Assembly (NCBI GenBank): GCA_022457065.1
Contig: JAJGBQ010000004.1
Coordinates: 2,542,001 to 2,606,000, forward strand
Direction of reading: 5' to 3'
DNA: 64,000 nucleotides
Source: Curvularia sp. ZM96
Taxonomy: Eukaryota > Ascomycota > Dothideomycetes > Pleosporales > Pleosporaceae
Below, in pieces: positions 55,502-64,000 of this stretch. The first letter of the stretch is position 1, and each line of letters starts with the position of its first letter. The notes under the pieces are model-generated. The model was not told where the DNA came from. It saw only the letters and a program-made list of their open reading frames with translations, and searched no databases. Made by a program: the position numbers and the translations under genes.

Positions 55502-56110
55502 ATGTGGTAACTCGCCCCTCTCCGCAACCACCTCCGCAGTCCGCCCGCTGACCATATCTATGCAGCAAACACGTTCTCAACGCCCAGGTCTCCATCCGCT
55601 CGCCCTGCTGTATGTCGGTCTTGTTTCCAGAATACAAGGAGACACCAACATGGAGGCGCCTTTGCTGACGGAAGGCGACAGGCAAAAAATGGTTCGACTG
55701 CGCCCAATGTCACGAGGAGCAGAGCAACCACCCACTCATGCAGACGTTTGACATGACCTTTATATGCAAAAAGTGCAAGAAGGCCTTTCGCAAGGATGCG
55801 CGCGAGTTCGAGGATGCGTGAGTCCAGCAGAGAAACGCTCCGGTGGCACACCGAGACTAATGAGGTGCAGCGACGAATACTGCCCCCACTGCGACAACCA
55901 CTTTGTGCTCGAGGCCAAGACTCCCAAGGCATCGCTACAGGTAGAGGGTGAGGATGTGCGTAAAGACTCGAGGTATGCCGCTATACACCCACTGAGACTA
56001 TAGAATCTTATCTAACCCAATCGTGTAGAATGCTCAAGGATGAGCGTGTCCGGAGCGAGCAACTACCGAGCATCTTCGACGTCAAAGAAGCATCGTACAA
56101 ACTGGGTTGA
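55502..56110 (+). CDS. CHY-type zinc-finger protein (Hot13-like), five exons
   Basis: Exons 55502-55506, 55566-55609, 55682-55817, 55871-55972 and 56029-56110 give 122 aa. The first coding exon is only five bases (ATG TG) in a perfect CCGCCACC start context; its splice forms MCKHVLNAQVSIRS, the first C-x-H pair of the CHY finger. Later splices build SPCCKKWFDCAQCHEEQ, ICKKCKKAFRKDA and DEYCPHCDNHFVLEAKTP, all with conserved Cys/His ligands. The protein ends VRSEQLPSIFDVKEASYKLG. All four introns are GT..AG and phase-consistent. In yeast, Hot13 of the intermembrane space supports the Mia40-Erv1 oxidative import relay by binding zinc. The fungal 120-aa family matches this size. No targeting sequence is needed or seen. 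Confidence 0.88.
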
Positions 56111-56371
56111 GCAGTCAAAAGGCACACAAACTACATCACGGGCTGCGTAGCGCACGCCCAGCACCACCACGCCACAACGAGCATCACGCAACAAGCGAGG
56201 GATTGGTCCAGCAAACACACACACATAGTCATATGCTAGATATGCCCTTCATGAGCACTAGCCGGTCGTAATCTGCACTAGACAGCTCCGTTAAGTCTAA
56301 CCCTCTATGGCTTCAATGTTGTTCATTGCTGTTCATATCTTTTGTCGCCATCATTCATTATCTATGTCTCT

Positions 56372-57346
56372 TTACGCACCACCAGCACCCGAGCCCTCAC
56401 CTGGAGTCTGGCGGGTCAGGATGGCGGCCTGTCCTGTGCCTGGTTGCCTTCCGGGCCTCCTGTTCGCTGCCTCCTCTTGCTTCTCCGTGTTGATGTTGTC
56501 CACGTACTTCTCAATGTCCTCCACTGGCAGCATCTCAATTGGCTTGCCAGGTGCCATGATGGCAATCTCGATATTCTTTGCTCCCGTCTGCACAACTTCC
56601 AACAGTGACTTGACTGTCAGCTTGATGGTCTCCTCCCGGTCCATGCCCTCTTTGTGGTTGCGTTCGAGGAACTCGCGCACTGTTTTACTTGATCGGCCAA
56701 TCGCGTTTGCTTTCCTGTCATAATAGTTAGCACAAGCAAGCACACATGCAATCCCTAGGGTCATACCATGCTGAGTAGATGCCAGAAGGCTCTGTCTGGT
56801 ACAGGCGCGGGGTCTTGTCGTTGGGATCGAAGCCGACGATGAGTGTGCTGATGCCGAATGGACGGACACCACCACTTTGCGTGTACCTCTGCTGGACACC
56901 TGCAACATACTTTGTGATGTACTCTATCGATACGGGGTCTTCGACGGTAAGACGATGTGATTGCGCTTCGAGGCGGGCCTTGTCAACCAGGATGCGGGCA
57001 TCGGCGTTGAGTCCAGCGAAGGCAAGAGCGACGTGGGTATCGACAAGGCAGATCTTCGACGGTGTAATTCGGGTATCTTGCAGCTTCATTGCTGATCGCT
57101 TTTCACATCCGAGCACTACTATGTCTGCGCCCTTGACGCCGACAGCACATGTTCCTAGAGGCGAATTAGTGTTTGGCTCTGCAATCCAAGTTGTAGGAAC
57201 GACTCACCTCGCTTGACGGCCTCCAACGCATATTCGACCTGGAAGACGTGACCGTCAGGACTGAAGACTGGCACGGTTAGCTAAACCACCAACTGTAGTC
57301 GGTATATGCTCGTACCGGAGAGAGCTCGATCGTAGCCGGACGCCAT
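56372..57346 (-). CDS. PRE6: 20S proteasome alpha-4 subunit
   Basis: Four exons on the minus strand (57316-57346, 57208-57267, 56767-57154, 56372-56714) give 273 aa. The alpha-type N-terminal signature is spread over the first three exons: MASGYDRALSVFSPDGHV, QVEYALEAVKRG, then TCAVGVKGADIVVLGCEK. The body has LAFAGLNADARILVDKAR, FGISTLIVGFDPND and YSAWKANAIGRSSKTVREFL; the last motif crosses the third intron. The tail is Glu/Gly-rich. Motifs favour alpha-4 (yeast Pre6, human PSMA7) over other alpha subunits. It forms part of the outer ring that gates the proteasome. The 5' end faces the D-2-hydroxyacid dehydrogenase gene, 259 bases away, so they share a divergent promoter. Confidence 0.94.
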
Positions 57347-57605
57347 TATGAGAGAATTTGTGTACTGTGGTATAAATTTCCTCTTCTATCACAAAGATAC
57401 GACAACGAGGCACAGCAGTGAGAGGGCGGGGTGGGGAAGTTGTTACAGGCGACAAGCTGATCGCGGGAGCTCCAGAGCTGGCCGCGTTGATGCTCCCGCC
57501 TAACCACCGCCAAGGATTGGGTCCGTGCACCATTTCCCACTTATGTCATCCTTATCTGGTATTCCTGAGGCGACTTTTGAATCATTCACATTTTCTCCTG
57601 CAATA

Positions 57606-59439
57606 ATGGCGATGGCATCTTCGGCGCGCTTAGTATCGTCGTCGCTGCGGCGAACTGCACTCACTTCTCGTGCATCATTGCGCTACCAATGTTTGAGACC
57701 GTCAAGTCAAGTTCGCTGGACCGGTACCTCGTCTGCGACTTCGGAGCCTCACCAACCTGATGCACAGGGTGGCGTGAAGGGCCCAACCGCGCCCTCAAAA
57801 ACGATCAAATTCACTTCGGAGTCGTAAGCTTTCGACTTTGCGCAGGCTTCCAACACTTCGCTAAGCTGGGCAGGTACCCTCATCTCAAGCGCGACTCGAG
57901 ATTCAGTCAAGTCACCGAAGAGCATGTCAAATATTTCCAAAATTTGCTGGGTTCGGAGTCGGCGGTCATTGATGGTGTCTCAAAAGATGCATCGCAAGAT
58001 ATCGAGCCTTTCAACAGTGATTGGATGCGCAAGTTCCGTGGCCACACCAAACTAGTTCTAAAGCCCAGCTCTACCGAAGAGGTCAGCAAGATCCTCAAAT
58101 ACTGCAATGACAACATGCTCGCGGTAGTTCCACAGGGCGGCAACACCGGCCTTGTCGGTGGCTCCGTCCCGGTTTTCGATGAGATTGTTATTAACATGCA
58201 GAAAATGAACCAAATTAGGTCTTTTGATGAAGTATCCGGTATCCTGGTCGCAGATGCTGGTGTCATTCTGGAGAATGCGGATAACTTCCTTGCTGAGAAG
58301 AATCACATCTTTCCATTGGATCTTGGTGCTAAGGGCTCATGCTACATCGGCGGTAATGTTGCAACAAACGCTGGTGGCCTTCGCTTGTTACGCTATGGCA
58401 GTTTCCATGGAAATGTACTGGGTCTTGAAGCCGTTCTTCCAGACGGTACCGTTGTGGACGACCTTTCTACGCTCCGCAAAAACAACACTGGATACGACTT
58501 GAAGCAGCTCTTTATTGGTGGAGAGGGCACGATTGGTATTATTACAAAGGTTTCCATCATCTGCCCTCGCAGATCGCCCGCCGTCAATGTTGCATACTTT
58601 GGCCTAGAAAGCTTTGAAAAGGTCCAGAAGGCATACATCGAGGCCAAAGGCCATCTTTCTGAGATCTTGTCAGCTTTCGAGCTCATGGATGGACGCACGC
58701 AAAAGTTAGTTAACAGGGTAACTGGCAAGAAAATGCCACTTGAAGGTGAACATCCTTTCTACTGTCTGATCGAGACCAGCGGCTCCAATGCAGACCACGA
58801 CAGCGAGGTGAGATACTTCAATTCTTGGAAATACACAACCAGTACTAATAGATCTGTAGAAATTACAGACTTTCTTGGAGCACGTTATGGAGACTGAAGT
58901 CGTCTCCGACGGTGTTCTCGCTCAGGACCAAACTCAGATTCAGGAGCTCTGGTCATGGCGTGAGGGAATTACCGAGTGTCTTGGTCATGACGGTGGCGTG
59001 TACAAATACGACTTGTCGATACCCATCGCCGAGCTTTACGACTTAGTCAACGAGACACGCGACCGCTTGACTGAGGCTGGACTTCTCGGCAGCGAGCCCA
59101 CTCACCCAGTAGTTGATGTCGTAGGATACGGCCATATGGGCGACGCTAACTTGCACTTAAACATCCCAGTAAGGAAGTTTGATAAGACGGTAGAGAAGGC
59201 GCTTGAGCCTTTCGTCTACGAGTGGGTACAAAAGAGAAATGGAAGTATCAGTGCCGAGCATGGCTTGGGTGTGACGAAGAAGCCGTACATCGGATATAGC
59301 AAGAGTGAAACCATGATCAAGCTGATGAAGCAGATAAAGGATCTGTATGATCCAGTAAGTGATACTCACATGGTTCCGCTCTATGTCTAGACTAACATTG
59401 AACCAGAACGGTATCATGAACCCTTACAAGTACATATAA
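57606..59439 (+). CDS. Mitochondrial FAD-linked D-2-hydroxyglutarate/D-lactate dehydrogenase
   Basis: Four exons (57606-57823, 57874-58807, 58860-59354, 59407-59439) give 559 aa. Residues 1-45 form a mitochondrial leader (SSARLVSSSLRRTALTSR). The PCMH-type FAD-binding domain has VLKPSSTEEVSKILKYC, VVPQGGNTGLVGGSVPVFD, GGNVATNAGGLRLLRYGS and IGGEGTIGIITKVSI. The C-terminal FAD-oxidase domain carries the metal-site histidines in VDVVGYGHMGDANLHLN and SISAEHGLGVTKK. The last exon has only 11 codons (NGIMNPYKYI). Best match by motif is the yeast Dld2/Dld3 and human D2HGDH group, which oxidise D-2-hydroxyglutarate (and D-lactate) in the mitochondrion. Length and introns are ordinary. Confidence 0.93.
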
Positions 59440-59490
59440 ACGTTGCTGGAACGAAACAAGCTTATTGTTATCATCTCAGTCGCCCGAAGC

Positions 59491-60612
59491 TTATTTCGCA
59501 AATTCACTTTCTTTCAGTAGCTTAACTGCGTTGCCTTCGTATATCGCATTTCGTTTTTCCTCACTGAAGAGATTCTCTAGGCCGTCTTTCATCCGATTCG
59601 CAAACATCTGCACAAACTGCGTCTGCGTAAAGGGAAAGTCGCTCCCGTATAGAAACCGCTCATGCGATATGTTGAATCCCTCGACGAGTGCTTTTAGTTG
59701 TCCATTTCCGCCACTTTCTCCATCAAATGCGAAGCCAGCCAAATCGAAATAGAACTGGGTTTCGAACTGGTGTTGTACTGTAGAAGCATTCAACACTCTC
59801 CCGCCAGGAACCACACTTGAAAATTGAATGAAGCGTGTCATCAGCGGTGGCAAAGTGCCCCCTACGTGAGGAATGACAAACTTTATGTTTGGGCAACGAT
59901 CCACGGTTCCCGTACTGAAGAGGTTGATTACGGCACGTGCAGTGTCGAAGAGAAATTCGAAGATGGGTACAGGGTACTGGTTGTCGAAAGGCAGCGCGTC
60001 TGTGGTTTGCGCAGTGGATGTATCGTTGCCATGTTTTATACATGGTTTCGTGGGATGGATAAAGATTGTTGCACCGATTTCATTGAGTTTGTCGAATACA
60101 CGGTCTAACGCCTTTGCGCCAACATAATTTCCATGGTAGTTGGTCATCAGCCCGAAACCATCTGCGCCTTCTTCGACGCATTTGTCAATCTCTATCAGAG
60201 TGGCTTCGACATCTGGTAACGGCAGGGCGGCCCACAAGCCAAACTTGTCTGGGTGCTGCTTCTTGAGATCCGCAGCGTAGGCATTACATTGGCGCGTTAG
60301 GTTCCGACATAACGCCTCGTTTCCAGGTACAAGGTGCGTTCCGGGCGAAGAAATGGACAAGATGGACTTGGACACATTGACTGTGGACATCATCTCCAAA
60401 TGGCGTTCAAGAGACCATTCCGGGATGGCAGGCATGCCGTCGGGGTTCGAGTGCCCATTTTCAGCTAGCGCAGTACGGTAAAACGGCGGGAGGAAGTGCG
60501 AATGTACATCAATTCGTCGAGGGAGCGGGTGAGACATGTTGACGGAAGATTGCGGAGCTACAGGCGTGATGGTGTATGCTAGTAGTGTTAGAACGAGACG
60601 TAAGGGGAGCAT
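59491..60612 (-). CDS. ACMSD-like amidohydrolase (metal-dependent decarboxylase family), possibly secreted
   Basis: Single exon, 373 aa, start ATG at 60612. The first 20 residues (MLPLRLVLTLLAYTITPVAP) look like a signal peptide; an internal ATG (SVNMSHPLPRR) would give a cytosolic form. The amidohydrolase-2 barrel (PF04909) starts with RIDVHSHFLPP (metal H-x-H), and continues with GFGLMTNYHGNYVG, ATIFIHPTKP (metal His), IKFVIPHVGGTLPPL (metal His) and RFLYGSDFPFT (metal Asp). This set matches ACMSD and the fungal 6-methylsalicylate decarboxylases. No polyketide synthase lies nearby, so a role in a pathway cluster is not supported here. It converges with the dehydrogenase gene, 51 bases away. 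Confidence 0.87.
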   Translation of the reverse strand: MLPLRLVLTLLAYTITPVAPQSSVNMSHPLPRRIDVHSHFLPPFYRTALAENGHSNPDGMPAIPEWSLERHLEMMSTVNVSKSILSISSPGTHLVPGNEALCRNLTRQCNAYAADLKKQHPDKFGLWAALPLPDVEATLIEIDKCVEEGADGFGLMTNYHGNYVGAKALDRVFDKLNEIGATIFIHPTKPCIKHGNDTSTAQTTDALPFDNQYPVPIFEFLFDTARAVINLFSTGTVDRCPNIKFVIPHVGGTLPPLMTRFIQFSSVVPGGRVLNASTVQHQFETQFYFDLAGFAFDGESGGNGQLKALVEGFNISHERFLYGSDFPFTQTQFVQMFANRMKDGLENLFSEEKRNAIYEGNAVKLLKESEFAK

Positions 60613-61102
60613 GGTAAGGATACCTTAAGATTGCATCTGTTATACCCATCACTATTTATAATTTCAAGATCGACTTCTCATATTTACCCCCAATGTGAAA
60701 AACAATATGTGACACTTGTTACCTGGGTGCCTCGCGGTCAAATAGTATGCTATCTGGTATTCGGCACCCCGCTTCGGATGTCCTACAAGACAGAGACCCA
60801 TTACTCGTTGTGGAAACCTGCTGTACTCGGCTCACAGCCTGCAGAATACACACCATCTCCTACAAGCTTCTGAACAGGCTACAAAATGCGAAATACTGAC
60901 AGACGCTTTCGCAGAGGGGAAGGCGACTAATGAAGGCATGTAAATGCCGATAGAGATTAGCGATCCCGGCCGTCGATCCCATGCCCCACTTGCGGCTTCC
61001 CCATGCGCTTTCCCTTACTTTTTGTTCTTTCATCACTTGCAATCATGACACACCGTCGTTCGCCACGCCACTTTGAGTCTCACCTTCGACTCAATCTTCG
61101 CG
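60613..61102. other. Divergent promoter region
   Basis: About 490 bases between the 5' ends of the amidohydrolase (minus) and methylenetetrahydrofolate reductase (plus) genes. No gene seen. Confidence 0.5.
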
Positions 61103-63147
61103 ATGGAGAAGATTACGGATAAGATCAATGCGCTTCTTGATGGCGCCAATTACTTCTCTCTCGAGTTCTTCCCGCCGAAGACGGCGATGGTAAGATTGCC
61201 CCGCTGCACGCGACCATTGCCAAAGCAAGGCCATCGGGATGGTTCAGGTAGATGCTAACAATGGCTCAGGGATTTGCAAACCTTCAAACACGACTAGAGC
61301 GCATGTCACAGGCCCTTCGTCCTCTGTTTGTTACCGTCACCTGGGGCGCCGGCGGGTCGACAGCCACCAAGTCGCTCGAACTAGCTGAGATTTGCCAGCG
61401 CCAATTGGGACTCACGACATGCCTTCACTTGACGTGCACAAACATGAACCGTCAGCTCATTGACGAGGCGCTGGAGCAGGCGCAGGTGCTGGGCATAAGG
61501 AATATTCTTGCCCTAAGGGGTGATGCGCCTCGGAGTGAAGAGTACAGGGACGAGGATACACCACCTGAGCAGGACTCGAACAAGGAATTCACTTGGGCCA
61601 TCGATCTTGTTAGGTATATCCGAAAGCAATATGGCGACTACTTTTGCATTGGCGTCGCCGCGTATCCCGAGGGCCATTCGGACCAGAGTCACCCCGAACA
61701 TCAAGATCCACTGTTCGACCTACCATACCTTGTTGAAAAGACCAAAGCAGGCGCCGATTTTATCATGACTCAACTTTTCTACGATGTTTCAGCTTACGAC
61801 AAGTTCGAGAAGATGCTGAGAGAGCATGAGAGCGGCGTGTTCAAGACAATACCAATAATACCAGGATTGATGCCAATTCAGTCGTACAAGATCCTGCTTC
61901 GAACAACCAAGCTTTCGCACGCGAAACTACCCGCGGAAATTCTGGCCCGTTTGGATGCGGTCAAGAGTGATGACGAACTGGTCAAGCAGGTGGGTGTTCA
62001 GATCATGGACGAGATAGTGGAACACATCAAAGCGCGGCCAGATACGTGCAGGAGAGGGTTTCACTTCTACACGCTTAACCTGGAGAAGGCTGTTTCACAT
62101 ATACTGGAAGATACACACCTCATTCCTAGCACGTTGTTCGAAGATGACGACGAGGTTATTGTTGAAACAACACCAGCTATCAACTTGGAGCCGCCACCCA
62201 ACGGCGTCATGCCGCAGCGACGCCGATCATCCGCCGTCAATTCTGGTCCACGTAACAGAGTGATTGTGTCACACGTTTCCGCTGCTCGGTCGAGTAATCC
62301 CTCGTATGAAGCAACAGAAGAGGAAGCTGGAGTTCCACGAGGGCCAATCAACACTCGCGCAAACACTCTAGCGATTTCAGAAGGCGAAGGATCTCTAGGT
62401 CGCGAAGCAACTTGGGACGATTTCCCTAACGGTCGATGGGGTGATGCGCGTTCACCGGCTTTTGGTGAGATTGATGGATATGGACCAACGCTCCACGTCT
62501 CTACACCGCAAGCGCTTAAGCTCTGGGGTCACCCTGTTGAAAAGAACGACATCTCAACCCTATTCCGCCGACACATCGAAGGAGATCTTGAAGCCATACC
62601 ATGGAGCGAACAAGGTCTTTCACCAGAAACTCTGACCATCAGCAAACAGCTGCTTGCTCTGAATGCCAAAGGCTGGTGGACAGTAGCTTCTCAACCCGCT
62701 GTCAACGGTGTCAGATCCACCGATCCCGTTTTCGGCTGGGGCCCCAAAAACGGCTACGTTTTCCAAAAACCCTTTGTAGAATTCTTCATCCCTGCCTCCG
62801 AATTCGCCGCCCTCAAACCCAAACTCGATGCTCACGATCAGGTCACCTATTTCGCCGGCAACGCCGCCGGAGACTTTGAAGCAAGCCAAGAGGACGGTGT
62901 CAATCCCGTCACATGGGGTACATTCGCCGGCAAGGAAATCGTTACACCGACTATCATCGAATCTGTCAGTTTCAGGAGTTGGCTCGACGAGGCATTTAGC
63001 ATTTGGCAGGAGTGGCAGAGAATTTATCCGCCGAGAAGTGCGACGAGTACATTGCTTGGAGAGCTGAGGCGTGACTACTGGCTTGTTAATGTTATTTGGG
63101 GCGATTTTGTTAATGGTGAAGGTCTTTGGGACTTTTTGCTTGAGTAA
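61103..63147 (+). CDS. MET13: Methylenetetrahydrofolate reductase
   Basis: Two exons, 61103-61189 and 61270-63147, across an 80-nt intron, give 654 aa. The first exon encodes MEKITDKINALLDGANYFS and LEFFPPKTAM, the start of the TIM barrel. It continues with PLFVTVTWGAGGSTATKSLE, CLHLTCTNMNRQLIDEAL, GIRNILALRGDAPRSEE and VAAYPEGHSD, which hold FAD and folate contacts, then DFIMTQLFYDVSAYDKF. A variable linker (about residues 340-440) leads to the C-terminal regulatory domain (ALKLWGHPVEKNDISTLFR, SEQGLSPETLTISKQLLALN, FGWGPKNGYVFQKPFVEFF). It reduces 5,10-methylene-THF to 5-methyl-THF for methionine synthesis. Motifs favour the Met13 paralogue over Met12, with moderate certainty. Confidence 0.95.
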
Positions 63148-63700
63148 AAGTTGAGATTGTATTTGGTTGGTGTATGGTTATTTCGAGTTCGACGAGGAAC
63201 CATGAATTGAAAATGAAATACTAGTGTGATCAGATTCCTTTCTTCCCATAGGGTTGACTACATATGTGATCCTAGCCACTAAGCAATCACATATAGATTG
63301 ATATTAACCCGGGTAGCGCATAATGAATGAAAGAACGGAAGTCGGCATAAATCTTTGTGATAGAGCCCTAAAACATCAGGTGTTCCGTACACTTGTTTTG
63401 AAATTGAAAAAATGGCCATGGGAAGCGATCATGACTGATCCATCTCTATTAATTTTGAACAATGGTAGCAACCCATTCCATAACCAAGGTTCCATATCAA
63501 AACGGTTGTGTGAGTGATATTAGTATAATGTTTGAGAGTTTTTAGAGGTTCGTAAGGTAAAAGGTGTCAACGGCGTGATGATTCTTTCTGGAAAAGTTCT
63601 CACTGCCAGGACCTGCTTAGCCGTACTACGAGGCTTCAGTTGCATTTGATGCACTACCCAAGCCATTCTTTGGGAGCTAAAAAGAAGAGAAATTCGCCGG
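63148..63700. other. Convergent intergenic region, no gene seen
   Basis: About 550 AT-rich bases between the reductase gene and a partial minus-strand gene. Short frames only. Confidence 0.5.
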
Positions 63701-64000
63701 CTACGGTGCTGATCCAAACGTGTTATGCCGCGTCAGATTCCCTTCTTGATCGTTGTTAGGCTTGATGTCGCCTAGTCGGCGCAAGACGTTTCCACAACTC
63801 TTTCTTCTGGTAGTCATATCGTCGGGTCCATTAGAAGATTGCGAATCAAAGAGCCTCCTGATACCCGAGGAAATTATCTCTTGGCTAGATGCTTCTTGTT
63901 GATGGACCACCAACATGTCCTCTTGGATTATGTTGAGAAGCGTCTTAAAGTCTTTGGTACACCTTGAATGATTTCGTAGCTTTTCAATTTCCTGTTCCTT
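63701..64000 (-). CDS. C-terminal part of an unrecognised protein, runs off the window
   Basis: The minus-strand frame is open from base 64000 down to the stop at 63701-63703: 99 codons of a gene whose start lies to the right. The visible part begins with a charged helix (KEQEIEKLRNHSRCTKDF, then TLLNIIQEDMLVVHQQEA) and ends in a polar, probably disordered tail (RRLFDSQSSNGPDDMTTR, NDQEGNLTRHNTFGSAP). The helix-then-tail layout recalls C-terminal ends of fungal STAND or prion-forming-domain proteins, but no signature is seen. Real coding status is likely because the frame stays open to the edge with protein-like composition. Confidence 0.5.
   Translation of the reverse strand, partial: KEQEIEKLRNHSRCTKDFKTLLNIIQEDMLVVHQQEASSQEIISSGIRRLFDSQSSNGPDDMTTRRKSCGNVLRRLGDIKPNNDQEGNLTRHNTFGSAP

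Noticed and set aside
54912..55751. 279-codon plus-strand frame across the divergent promoter and CHY exons
   Set aside because: The spliced CHY zinc-finger gene explains the conserved part; the long frame has no domain and reads across introns.

Overview
The window is nuclear DNA of a filamentous ascomycete. Genes are dense and on both strands, introns are short (about 40-90 nt, GT..AG, often with CTAAC/CTGAC-type branch sequences), start contexts are CACC/CAAA-like, and the gene families are typical of fungi: a HapX-like bZIP factor, Cyk3, a HET-NACHT-ankyrin receptor, an AA9 monooxygenase, and GH51, GH27 and GH95 glycosidases. The overall flavour suggests Dothideomycetes, probably Pleosporales, but that is inference and no marker gene was searched. 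Splice junctions below were placed by eye from frame, splice signals and family conservation.

Left part (1-26.9 kb): the 3' part of an amidohydrolase and a YbjQ-domain protein lead into a loose group of secreted side-chain glycosidases (GH51 arabinofuranosidase, GH27 alpha-galactosidase, GH95 alpha-fucosidase) with a COG0523/ZNG1-type zinc GTPase among them. MCM5 follows, then about 2.5 kb without a confident gene, then a HapX-like iron regulator carrying two perfect ATCTGATAA sites at its 5' end. After that come a tiny two-exon protein, a PhyH-type dioxygenase and an unrecognised coiled-coil protein.

Middle (26.9-40.8 kb): gene-poor and accessory-looking. It holds a truncated HET-domain remnant, a small secreted protein, a ten-exon gene combining a cysteine-rich module with a NucA/NucB-like nuclease domain, a RING protein, an intact HET-NACHT-ankyrin-ZZ receptor with near-identical ankyrin units, and a 101-aa unknown protein. 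The most unusual content of the window is here.

Right part (40.8-64 kb): an AA9 lytic polysaccharide monooxygenase, then mostly conserved housekeeping genes. These are Cyk3 (cytokinesis), cytosolic glutamyl-tRNA synthetase, a GFA/DUF636 zinc protein with a mitochondrial-type leader, a WD40-inositol 5-phosphatase, a CHY zinc-finger protein whose first coding exon is 5 nt, proteasome alpha4, a mitochondrial D-2-hydroxyacid dehydrogenase, an ACMSD-like amidohydrolase and methylenetetrahydrofolate reductase. A partial minus-strand gene runs off the right edge. I saw no convincing tRNA, rRNA, CRISPR array or intact transposon.
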